DNA of 64,000 nt from Podospora pseudocomata (Eukaryota > Ascomycota > Sordariomycetes > Sordariales > Podosporaceae). Below, one piece after another: positions 10,627 to 20,336 of the stretch. The stretch covers positions 1,364,001 to 1,428,000 of the forward strand of contig NW_026946363.1 of assembly GCF_035222375.1 (NCBI RefSeq). The letters run 5' to 3'. Within the stretch, counting starts at the first letter, position 1. Every line of letters starts with the position of its first letter. The notes beneath the pieces were generated by a model. It was not told the origin of the DNA and did not search any database. It saw only the letters and a program-made list of their open reading frames with translations. The translations under genes and the position numbers were made by a program.

Positions 10627-12660
10627 GACACTGGGCATCTCGACGACATTGTGCAAATCACCTGAATGGTGTCTATCATAAATAGGACTATTCTTGAAGC
10701 GGGACCATTCTGACCATAAGGGCCTGATAATGAAGCTATATTCTTCCGTTGTGATACCGGGCCTTTCCGCCCATTTCTAGGTATCGTGATGCCGCCGGCT
10801 CCATCGGAGCTTTTTAAGATGGGGTGGAATAAAATAAACCAAACATTTTGCTCCTGTTAAGACGCCCGCCGTCGCGACGGCACTGTGAAAATCATCTGAA
10901 TGATTTCTTAAGTGGAGCCCATCATATCATGAGGGCCTCATGATGAAGCTATCTTTTTCCGTTGAGACACCGGGCTATTCCGCCCATGTCTATTATGCTG
11001 CCACCTGCTCTGTTGGAGCTTCTTACGACTGGATAAGACGGGGTGAACCAAATATCTTGCTCCAGTTAAACACTCGGTATGTCGACGATATTGTGTAAAT
11101 CATCTGAATGGGTTCTTAAGCGGGGCCTATCCTGAACATGAAGGCCTGATGATAAAGCTAATTTTTTTTCCATTGAGCCACCAGGTTATTCCGACCATAT
11201 CTATTATAATGTCGCCTGCTCCGTCGAGCTTTCCAGTATGTGATAAGGGGGAAAGAAGCAGATATCTTGTTCCTGTTGAGACGCCGGGCATTCCGGCCTA
11301 CTCCGTTGGAGCCTTTTAGCATGGAATCAAATGGGACAAAGTAGATAGATATCTTGCTTCTGCTGAGATACCTGACTGTTCCGGCCATATCCGTGATGCT
11401 GTTGCCTGCTCCATGAGATCATTCATAAAGCAGATATCTTGCACTGTTGAGACACCGGGGCCTGTTTTCCTTGCCGGAGCTTTTTAAGCCAGGATAAAGC
11501 AGATATGTTGTTCTGGTTAAGACACCAGGCCATTCTGGCCATATGAACAATGATATCACCTGCTCTCTGAGATCATTTATTAAGTAGATATCTTGCTCCG
11601 TAAAGTTACCAGGCCATTCCGGTCATGTCCGTGATGATATTGCCTACTGTCAAAGCCTTTCAAGATGGACAGGATGCAGTGAAGAAGCTATCTTACTCCG
11701 TCAAGTAGGCCGGAGTCTGAGACGTTAAGATCGTCGGAGCTTTCTAACCTGAGACAAGATGGGATAAAGCAGCTATTGTGCTTCGTTGAGAGGATGGGTC
11801 CTTCCGGCGATATCTGTGACGATATGACCGGTATTGTTGAAGCTCTCTGGTATAGAATAGAGTAGAGTATTAACTATCGTGCTTTGTTGGAGGGACGGGC
11901 GTGTCTGGCTATATACATGATGATATGGCCTGCTCTGTTGACCATGTTGACCATCTAAGCTGGGACGATGAAAGATATTGAAATTGTTAAGAATGAAGAC
12001 CTTTTTGTTTATATCTATGATGATGTGGCCTGCTTTCACAAGTCTTTGAGCATATATTATGAAGCTATCTCGTTACTTTAAGCAACAGGCCGTTCCGCCC
12101 TCGTCCATGAGAATGTGACCTGCCTCTTTAAAATCACTAGGCAGTTAGGATGTGACAATGAAGCTAGGTAGGTAGTGTTTTTCCGTTCAGGAGAAAGTCC
12201 TTTTCCGTCATTTTTAAGATAATGCGGCCTTCCTTAGAGGAGCCGATCAAAGTAGGTATGATATCCATGGAGGAAAAAAGATGTTCCATCTATGTCCATG
12301 ATATCGATGCCTTCTTTGGCGGGGTATGTAGAGATAACGTGATGAAATTGTTATGATCCATTAAATACAGAGGAGAAGTAGCGGCTTGACAGGCTGTTCT
12401 TCTATGTTTAAGTAGATATAGTTATGTGTCTGCCTTCGATGACCAGGTATGTGGAAATGTCAGTAGAGAACATCGAGACAGCTTTCCACCCAGATCCATG
12501 ATGATGTGAACTGTTCGGCGGATCACATTGCAGTGTTAGTAGTTAGAGAACGGCTTCTCACACATATGAACAATGGTGCGGCGGAATTGGAGGATCATGC
12601 CCGCATCAGATGATATTTTCTGTTAGGAAGACGTATTTCCCACACATCATCATGATGATG
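10627..12660. repeat. Decaying tandem satellite, about 20 units of 75-115 bp
   Basis: A unit of the form (G/C)ATATCTTGCTCCGTTGAGAC, then a CACCGGGCCATTCCGGCCAT block, then a TCCATGATGATGTGGCCTGC block, then CTCCGTTGGAGC, a TTTTTAAGATGGGATAAAG block and back to the start, recurs across 2 kb. Unit starts I could place: about 10737, 10841, 10958, 11049, 11158, 11261, 11349, 11423, 11503, 11587, 11687, 11772, 11872, 11974, 12063, 12164, 12258, 12348 and three weaker ones to about 12650. The left end also has a longer order: three copies of an AAATCATCTGAATG...GAAGC(T)AT block at about 10649, 10882 and 11088, each followed by a core unit (period about 205-235 bp). Units become less alike towards the right. 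The spacing is not a steady multiple of three, so it is probably non-coding. Confidence 0.75.
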
Positions 12661-14110
12661 CTTCCTATCTAGAAGGGGCCACAAACCATGAGATATTAGA
12701 CACTGGGCCGCTTCCGGATCCTTGGTTGCCATTACTATGGAACCCCTTTTGTTCGACAGAGTATATGGCACCGGCATTGGCTTTCACCCACCTCGTCCGA
12801 TCTTTTGGGAGCAAATCTCTGAGCTCCTCACAGCCATCAGGGTAGGCGCCCTTCCAAGCCCAACAAACAAAGGGCTTATCTGAACCATGTGCTAGTTTCC
12901 AGAAAAGGTTGGAAAAGCTTGGAAAAGCCACATGATAGGCTATATCTGCCTGACAGACCCTTCCATCAATGTTGACAGCCATCCAGCTCAGGAGAGGAGC
13001 TTAAAGCCCATGCAAGAAGCCATACTCTAAGCGAGCCTTGAACCCTTCAGCCTTCGAGTTGCTGTATGCGGGAGAGAAGGAGAAAAGAGGAACCTATTCA
13101 CCAGACCTCGTCTCAAGCCTGCCATCTGATCAAATCTTAAGCCGAGCCAAGCCCTGTTCTCCATCTGACTGCTCTCAGATTAACAGCAGTCACTCATGCC
13201 GGTACTTGCATCGATGCTTATTGGCATGGGAAACCCAGAGGTATAAAGCATGGGTGTATCGCCTGACTGGAAGATCACCTCAATCTGGAACCCAACTTTG
13301 GCTGTGTTTGCGCGATTGCTGTAGCGCCTGGTTGCGTGGAAATCAGTTGGGTTTCTGTGGGAAGGCAGGTTGTCGTCAGTCGCTGTCCGCAAGCATGACA
13401 GTTCGCCAGTGTCCACACTCGCTCGCGCGGCGGAAACCCACCAACAGTGCAATTTTACGGATCAGATGAGAAGGATACAGTAGGGCACGCCTGGTATTCC
13501 AAATTTTGTCTTTTAGACGGCGCATGAAGCTTTGGGTGCAAGCTTTTGAAAACTCACTGCTTCTGGGCAAGACAAAGACGCCTTTTCCAATCCTTTCGAC
13601 TGATGTGCCACTCACATCCTGAACCTCTTGCTCCAGCCACACTTTCCCTGCAAAGAACACTATTTTTCAGACTTGATATCAACCACCCAGGTCGCGACGG
13701 AGCAAAATGAACATGACTCTCCCCCCATTGCAGCAACTTGGAGTAGTCACACTTTTTAACCCCTACCTCAAATGCATCACCTTCATGCTATGCTCCCATC
13801 AACCTTCAAGCTCCATACATATCAAAAACGCTGGACATTGCTTGTGGATGAAATGTCCATGGTGAACTGGCCAGATGGGGCACAACATTCACCATCTCAT
13901 CAGCATCATCAGCCTTCTCTGCAGTCTTTACAGTTTCTCATAAGTGGTCGATATCTTGTTGCTCTCAAAAAAGCGTATGACCTTTCCCGGCTGCCAAATC
14001 TGCATACGTGCCACGGTGTTTTTCTCCTCCATGGCTTGCTCGCCGTAACATCCGACGTTGAGTGACACTTACACCCATGCCGAGACCTCTGGTTTGGCTC
14101 ACTGGGCACC
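12595..14110 (-). pseudogene. Coding-like remnants of unknown family
   Basis: Several minus-strand stretches have a protein-like composition unlike random frames: at 12665-12982 (with words such as FCWAWKGAYPDGCEELRDLL-like text), at 13376-13770 (SKLLQWGESHVHFAPSRPGW and KVWLEQEVQDVSGTSVERIG), and near 13950-14050 (VARMQIWQPGKVIRFFESNK). They lie in different phases, with no consistent splice signals between them, so the region appears to be the eroded remains of one or more genes. No domain is recognised, and I cannot tell a host gene from a mobile element. They follow directly on the right edge of the decayed satellite. Confidence 0.3.
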
Positions 14111-15537
14111 CTGAAGCGCCGAGAACCAACGTCGGAAGGCTGTGGAAGGGTTCGGCATGACAGAGGTGGTGTGAAATTCTCTGTCCTTGAACAGACTTGG
14201 TGTATGATGGTCCATCAGCAAGATCTTCCTACCTTGAAGATGCCATGCAGTTGCTCTTCGCGGATGCCGTTTTAACTGCTGACTAGAAGAGTTGGTGATA
14301 TAGGCGCGACAAGCTGTAGGTGAAGCTCATTGAGGAGTTAGCCACGCTTTGCAAACAACAGATATGATGGAAGGAGGTTGCGGAGTGATGGTGCTTTGGG
14401 TGCCATGCTCAACCACCCACAACGGCTCCCGTTCTATTTTCTCTTATTTACCAAAGCTGACTAATATATTCCTTCTCGCGACCATGTCTTTCCCCTGATG
14501 TCTCCTCGGGTAAGGTATGGTACTCGGAGTCTTTCTTCTCATGCCACATATCCCTGTCACTTGACTGACAATCATATTGTCTCTCTTATTATTACCTTAC
14601 TTATATCCGTCACTTTAGAGAGCTCTCATCTATCTCTCTTGCTATGTGCATTGCATTATCCTTACGTCGACGGGGAACTTCAACTACTGCCTTGCAACTC
14701 ATGGCGACAATGAATTAGAAGCTTTACAACCTCTCTCTATGAAGACTCATGTGTGGAAAGAGCACTCAATGAGGGGAAAAGACGCAGATGAAACTGGCAA
14801 TGTGAGAATTCTAAAGAAAATAGAAGAAAACCAAAAGGTGCGAGTAAAGAAGAAGAGCAACCAAGCTCTAGGAGCAACCAGTTTGTGGCTCTTACCCAAA
14901 GTGGGCCACACCACAACACAGGGCTGGTGAGATGAAAAGCTAATACTTCCTTATTCTTCACCTTGAGTTTAGCACGCTCGCGTGACATCGCATCTGGTAA
15001 CGCTTCTGCTATTCATGCGCGCGTGTTGTCGTGAAGGCTAGGCTTAGCGATGGAAGAAGAAAAAGGGGTAGGGTCAAACTTCTGTTTGCGATGAGAGAGA
15101 AATAAGGGGGACGACAAGTTGGCCGGGCAGTGCTCCTCTTCTGTCTAGGACAAAATGGGACAGGCACGCTTGAAACAAAATTTAGATCTTCGAGTATATT
15201 GGGAAATATACCCGAAGAATGAGTACTTACCTACCTTAGTGTTAAATTCAAGCTGAGATCACCCGATCTTACATAGATTCCTTTTAAGAGGAGCTCCACT
15301 GCCAAATCATGAATTGTTCTCATGCTCAAGGCAATCACATACAAGTGAAAGCTGAAGAAGCAGACTTTGGTTCGGATCATCTAGCATCTTACATATCGAA
15401 CACTTGCTCTCATCTCACAATAAATGCTACGTAGGAGTAGGTCTTGTCTTTACTCTCGTTTTTCATTTTCTTAGCATTGCCCTCGCGCATGGAATCACTC
15501 TTTTCTTGTCACTCACTTGCTCCCGGCGCGCCAAGGC

Positions 15538-15852
15538 GCATCAGTCTCGCAAAGCCTACCTCAAGGGCTCCTTTCCACGTGCCGAGACGAGCGTGACCTT
15601 CAACACCACCGACTATGATGATTGGGTTTCTGTTGAGGGAGCCTCGTGCTAGCGTTGGATTGGCAGTACAGTGTTCACCAGTTTCACAACGTTGATGTGG
15701 TGTGAACCACAACCCCCAAGCTTTGTGCTATGAGTTTCCCGCTCCGTCCCCACGATCCGGTCTGGTCGCATCAGCCGCGCAATGCCGACTTCAAGAGCTG
15801 CTTTCCACGCGGCGAGGCGCATCGGTCCTGCAAAGCTGACTTCAAGAGTACA
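15538..15852. repeat. Three copies of a roughly 50-bp coding-like repeat
   Basis: A block beginning GCATCAGTCTCGCAAAGCCT at about 15538 recurs, diverged, at about 15768 (GCATCAGCCGCGCAATGCCG) and 15818 (GCATCGGTCCTGCAAAGCTG). Each is followed by an ACTTCAAGAG-like segment; the first two copies continue through GCTTTCCACG(T/C)G. In the plus-strand reading frame at 15730-15960 the last two give HQPRNADFKSCFPRGE and HRSCKADFKS, so the repeat preserves phase there. The first copy lies about 230 bp away. Function unknown. Confidence 0.5.
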
Positions 15853-16117
15853 GAGATCCAGCTGTGTTTGCTGGCTACCCTCGTCGCCAGCCAGGTTCAG
15901 AACATGTCTATTGACTACAAGAACCTCAACTCCTTGCTATCTCCAGAGAAAGTAGGTTAAAAGTCGCGCTCCAAGAGGAGATATGTCAAAATTCGCGCTC
16001 TCCCGAGAAAATGGGTGTGTTGTGGTGTTTGTAGCTGTCGGCGCGCGCGCTGGAGTTCACACTCTCCAGAGTAGATAGTGGAGGCATGGTTGTGCGTCAT
16101 CTTCATCTCCATGCGGA

Positions 16118-16205
16118 CCGGCTTGCGGGGGCAATTGGATCAGAGGATGAGCTCCCCCGGCTTGTGAGGGCATTTTGAACAGAGGATGGGCTTCTCCGGC
16201 TTGGA
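16118..16205. repeat. 39-bp tandem repeat, about 2.3 copies
   Basis: CCGGCTTG begins units at 16118, 16157 and 16196, an exact 39-bp period. Each full unit continues as GGGGGCAATTGGATCAGAGG or GAGGGCATTTTGAACAGAGG, then ATG(A/G)GCT. On the minus strand the unit reads as 13 residues (QAGEAHPLFKMPS, then QAGGAHPLIQLPP), so the length is a multiple of three and the two full copies differ at several codons. The host frame (16057-16245) is only 62 residues and is not otherwise supported. Confidence 0.55.
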
Positions 16206-17155
16206 GAGCAGCTAGCGGAGTGAGTGAATATCTATCAATCCCCACAGAGGCACTATATTGAAAAGAGTTGAAAGCTCTAAGCCAGTTAGAGATCTGGTAT
16301 CATGAATGAGAGGAAGGGAACTGGGAATGAAGCTTTCAAGACAAAAGGTCTTTGCCCGCAGTGTCCCCACTAGCACTACATATTAGATCCTTCACGATGA
16401 TGGTATAGCGTCTGTTGGCACTGCTAAAATGAGGTGGTGAAAAGAGGTGGAATTACTTGGTTACTTCAAAGCTGTAAGCAGCCTCGGGAAATGTAACTGC
16501 CTTATCATGCGGACAAAAAAATATCGACAGATCTGTTTACTTAGAAAGATCTGTTTACGAGGTTCAGGGGGCTCGATATATTGTTCACATCTGTTTTACC
16601 AAAACGCCCCTCTTCCATCTCCCGGATATGAGTTCAATGTTCAGCACATATTCTTTTCGCCGAAGTTTGTACCTTGATTCACCGCCCCAATTCTCTAATC
16701 AAAGACTTATCTTTCAGCCTACTCCTTAATAGCACAATTTATTTCTCCCGGGCGCACAGCCTCAACGGAGACAGTTCTCAATCAATGCCAGCGGCTCACC
16801 ATCAAAGAGCCAACCCGCCCCGGCGCCTCACGGAGTTCGCGTTGCTCTTAGCCGGGCTCAAGTAACTCAATGCTCCGGGTTTGAACCACCTGGCTGAGAC
16901 TCATAGTCGCCTCCGATCTCCTCGCACTTGCAGCACCCACCGGAACATCAAGCAGATAGCCAACGAGATTGTGCCTTGCAACAGAAAGTCCACCAGACGG
17001 CTCCTTGTAACAGGAAGTCAACTCCCACCGGAGTCGAACCAGCCGCGCGCACGCGCCGAGATAATTGATGACATGCATGACCTCAAGAAGGCAAAATTGC
17101 TGCTTGATATGATGGAGCAGGAGAAGCAGCTTGGGATCAGGTTTAGGTACACGCC

Positions 17156-17574
17156 TTGAGGATGCGGGTAGAGGTTGATGATGAGTTTATCGCGCGCGCG
17201 CTCGAGATAGTTCATCATAAACATCTACCCGCACCGGCAAGGCGATCACATCGAGGGTATCATGGCGAGGTCTCTGAATGGGTGTGGATACACTGGCCTC
17301 ATCTTTCATCACTGAGAGCGATGAGCCCATTGCCTCGGTCCTTACCCGTACCCTTCTCGAGACCGGCCAGGAGATCCCGGATCTCTTGGCCGGCTACATC
17401 CCGGAGGATGCCGCCCATTTTCGCCTCAAAGCTGATTCAGACTTCGATGAGACCGAGAACGCTGCGGTCAACTTTGGCGGCGATGCCAACGATGGTGGTG
17501 ATGGCGGTGCGACCCCTGGGGCGCTGGTGATGCTTCTCCGGTTGCCCAGCCGACCGCCGAGAAGCGATAGTTGA
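17156..17574 (+). pseudogene. Fragment of a DEAD-box RNA helicase C-terminal tail (Ded1/Vasa-like)
   Basis: The frame 17278-17574 contains SSFITESDEPIASVLTRTLL, then ETGQEIPDLLAGYIPED and LKADSDFDETENAA with a Gly/Asp-rich end. This is the pattern just after motif VI in Ded1/Vasa-type helicases (T/S-S-F-F-x5-I-A-x-x-L-x-x-x-L-L-E-x-x-Q-E-x-P-x-F-L), followed by an acidic/Gly-rich tail. Upstream, FIARALEIVHHKHLP resembles the motif V region (xAARGLDIxxVxHVxNYDLP), and the motif VI region can only be followed out of phase. The N-terminal helicase core is absent. It is therefore a partial, damaged copy of a host helicase gene rather than a working gene. Which helicase paralogue it came from cannot be told by eye. 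Confidence 0.5.
17164..17232. repeat. 69-bp imperfect palindrome centred on a (CG)n run
   Basis: The left arm GCGGGTAGAGGTTGATGATG and its continuation to about 17198 match the reverse complement of the right arm, which ends ATAAACATCTACCCGC at 17232, with only a few mismatches. The centre is an alternating CGCGCGCGCG run. It overlaps the helicase fragment. Possible meanings include a hairpin or cruciform, a small inverted duplication, or a remnant of a foldback element. Confidence 0.6.
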
Positions 17575-19323
17575 TGGCGTGGGCGATGTTGATTAAGGCA
17601 CTGTTACTTCTAATAGGGGAGCGTGAAGGTGGCTTGCAGGGCAGAGTTTGGAGCAGTCGGCGCGCGGGGTCGCAGAAGTTGATGTTGGACAGCGGCTCGT
17701 GAAGTAACACAAGGACACCATCAGACACAAGATATGAGTAAAACTTCTAAAACATGAAGTCTTCGAGCCCTACTAACAGGTAGCAATGTCTCATTCCATC
17801 TCGGTATGTTAGGTTATACTAGTTTCACTTACTCCCTCAATTAACGATAGTTCTGTATTTATCCCACTGATATAGCCCGTAATCTAGGTTTCAAGTCATC
17901 TATCTGACTGGTACACTGTGGTGTATTAGGTATTATGTGGAGAGAGTGTAAATTGGTTTTCTATGTGTTCCATACGTGTTCCGAAATTTTGGGTTGGTTG
18001 CCCTCGGGTGGCAGATTTCAGGGGTAAAAACAAAGTGGGCTGCTGCCAGAGCAACACTGTTCTTGGCAGAGCAACGTCGAGCCTGGTAGGTAATTTACTC
18101 TGCTCCTGCCTTTGCTTTTCTGTGCTTTATTTTCCCTTGACATGCCCCCGCATAACAAGAAGATGAAAACTTTGGGCAGTTCACAATGGCCGTTTTGTCG
18201 TGGTGGAAGATTTTGTTCGAGATCAAAGTCAGCTTAAATGGTGAGTCTGATCCCGATCTCTGTTCCTTACGGAGTACCTCGAAGCACAGGAGATGGATGG
18301 ATGATCTTGTAGCATAAAAGTCCCTCGTCGCATACCTTTATGTTTGAAATCCTGCCTTATAGATGGACGGCACTACAGTGAACATTGCCCATTTCATCCA
18401 TGCCCCAAAGCTAGTTACTTCAGGAGAGTCGAGTCCGTGGGTCCCTCAAAATTGCTCCAGGCGTTCATTCACTTCAAAATCCATCTTGGGCACCACCGAG
18501 CCCGCTAGTTGGGTCATGACCTCCGCGGCGCGCTCTGCGGCAAGATTTCCCCAGCGTGGGAGCACGTCCACATGGCGAGTTCATCTTCTCAGCCCCGTAT
18601 CTCACCATGAACAGGCAGGCCATGGTTTACCAGACCTTTCCTACTTGAAGGCCACCACCAAGAATACAAGCATCCTTCGTCTTTTCAGCACGAGCAAGCC
18701 CATTGCTAGAAGGTATTCATCGCCGCGGCTACAACAACACCACATGCGTTCCATCGCCATGGCTACAGCTATACCATATCCGCTCCCTTGGCTTCAGCAC
18801 GACGAGACCGTCCACCATGTTCAGGGCAGTGAGTGGAAGTGCATCAGCCGCGCTCTTCTCCCCATGACTCAAACAAGTCGCTGAAGGAAACCTATTCCTC
18901 GATGCGAACACCGAAGCTACCCCGCGCCCTCGCATGCGAGGGCACGACGTTTTATATTATCGCCGATATCTTTTCCTTCTGGTTGCGGGTGTAGCGGGAC
19001 TTGCTCTTTTGCATCGACGACACATGTCTCTCCAGCGATTTCACAATTGCGATGAAAGATGCTGTCTAATATAAGATAGGAGAAGAGATGTATGAAGAGC
19101 AGGTCGTCACTCATCCTGACTTGTAGTAATAGTAATGATTTGCTAACAACATACCTAGTGATATGCTAGAGCTTACTTCCCGGAAAGAATTGCAAGCAGT
19201 ACTCATATTTGAGAGAAGAGACTGCACATCAAACGAAGCTCTGTAATATGGTCTACACCTGTAAGCAAAATTGAGACGAAAGACATCATACAAAACTTCA
19301 GCTTTCCATCTCAAGTTAACTCT
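17575..19323. other. Gene-free stretch, AT-richer, nothing recognised
   Basis: No supportable gene is seen. 17700-17960 is AT-rich. A short direct repeat G(G/C)CAGAGCAAC occurs at about 18045 and 18066. The open frame 18363-18884 (173 residues) is Ser/Arg-rich, has no recognisable domain and lacks coding periodicity by eye. A perfect 16-bp palindrome, CCCTCGCATGCGAGGG, lies at 18927-18942. Confidence 0.4.
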
Positions 19324-19677
19324 TCACCCTATCCAGCTTGGGAGCACCATCGTCTGCCAGTCGCAAGCGAGCGAACGCAAGTGCTGAAAGGTGATGAAAT
19401 GCTCGGGGGAAATTATTAAGAGCAACTTCATAGGTGAGCGAGTGAAAGCAAGAGTGGTAATGGGAAGAAAGATTTGGGAGTAGTTAGCGATGTCGAGGTC
19501 GACGATCTGTTGCTTTCCGGCCGGCGTGAAGCGCACCTCACCCAGCAACTTCCACAACAAATGACCCAGCGTATGTCTCCACAAGTACCACACCAGATAT
19601 CCCACATGTATCTCAATCCCAGAAGGTGCCTTAGCAAGCGGTCCAAAAACAATCCATCTTTGCTCCCACCTAGGCAA
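19324..19677 (-). CDS. Possible small hypothetical gene or 3' exon
   Basis: A 117-codon minus-strand frame reads as plausible protein (WIVFGPLAKAPSGIEIHVGY, LLGEVRFTPAGKQQIVDLDI) rather than low-complexity by-product. Its upstream edge coincides with a pyrimidine-rich run ending TTTGCCTAG, which would serve as a splice acceptor, so it may be a 3' exon whose earlier exons I cannot place. Near the end another phase also looks protein-like (ARLRLADDGAPKLDRVKS), so the true C-terminus may follow a further short intron. No domain is recognised. Confidence 0.22.
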   Translation of the reverse strand: MPRWEQRWIVFGPLAKAPSGIEIHVGYLVWYLWRHTLGHLLWKLLGEVRFTPAGKQQIVDLDIANYSQIFLPITTLAFTRSPMKLLLIISPEHFITFQHLRSLACDWQTMVLPSWIG

Positions 19678-20336
19678 AGAAGCAACAAGGTCTGGTGGAG
19701 ATGGAAGAACTGTCAGTCACAATGTGTTTTGGTATTGAAGGAAAGATGCCCACACGAACTAGGATTGAAGAAAGGCTGTCTGGTTGCTGAGATCGGGGGA
19801 AAGGTTGGCTTCTGGTCCAAAAAGTAGACCAAAATAAAGAAGAGATGCGTTGAATAGTCAGGCAGATATGTGCACTTGTAGAAACCAGCTCAGCATGGTT
19901 TGGAGATCTGAACGATGATCCTTGTCTGAACTTGAAATTTGATGAGGTTTGACGGCCATAAAAACAAGCGTTATAATTGTTGTTGATAGCTGGGACGAAA
20001 CGCCCAGGTACTATCGAGAAGCGTGTGATCAGGATGAAGCAAGTAGACAAGATGCTGAGGGGCTGGCCAGCCGGGGAGAGATCGATCCCTCCTGTCGACA
20101 AGTCAACATTTCTGGCCATGTCAGTACTGTCCCACGTTGTCTGTATGGGGGTCAACAGCAACAAAAGAGAGGCGAACTTTGTTAATTTTCTCTTGCCTTG
20201 TGTCCTGTCCAACATGAAAGAGGTCGGCAGGTTATTAGATTGCAAGAGGTGAATCAAGCAAACACGGGCATCTTAAAAGAATCATGAAACAGAGCGCCTG
20301 CTTGCATTATGTAAAAGTATAACTGAGGAAGGCAGC
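19678..20336. other. Region downstream of BET2, nothing firm
   Basis: Contains the presumed 3' UTR of the RabGGTase beta gene (from 20336 leftwards) and frames in both strands without domain, intron or composition support. I see no repeats or RNA gene. Confidence 0.4.

Larger units (their letters stand above)
14111..17155. other. Accessory gene-free region, mixed composition
   Basis: No intact gene is recognised across these 3 kb. The region contains two small repeat sets (listed separately), a short direct repeat AGATCTGTTTAC at about 16529 and 16549, and CpG-alternating runs such as GGCGCGCGCGC near 16038. A frame at 15404-15652 begins with a hydrophobic stretch (VGLVFTLVFHFLSIALAHG) that resembles a membrane segment, but has no other support. 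I saw no long terminal repeats, terminal inverted repeats or transposase motifs. Confidence 0.4.

Noticed and set aside
10627-12660. CRISPR-like or protein-repeat (ankyrin/LRR) array
   Set aside because: Units are adjacent without unique spacers, and spacing is irregular and not a constant multiple of three; the context is fungal.
10627-14110. Possible LTR or DNA transposon
   Set aside because: I found no paired terminal repeats, target duplication, reverse transcriptase or transposase motif; the tandem pattern explains the repeats better.
17020-17055. TTCGACTCC-type T-loop on the minus strand suggesting a tRNA
   Set aside because: No matching anticodon or D arms and no acceptor stem could be folded around it.
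18363-18884. 173-codon plus-strand frame in the accessory block
   Set aside because: Ser/Arg/His-rich with no recognisable domain, no introns and no supporting neighbours; kept only as part of the gene-free region note.
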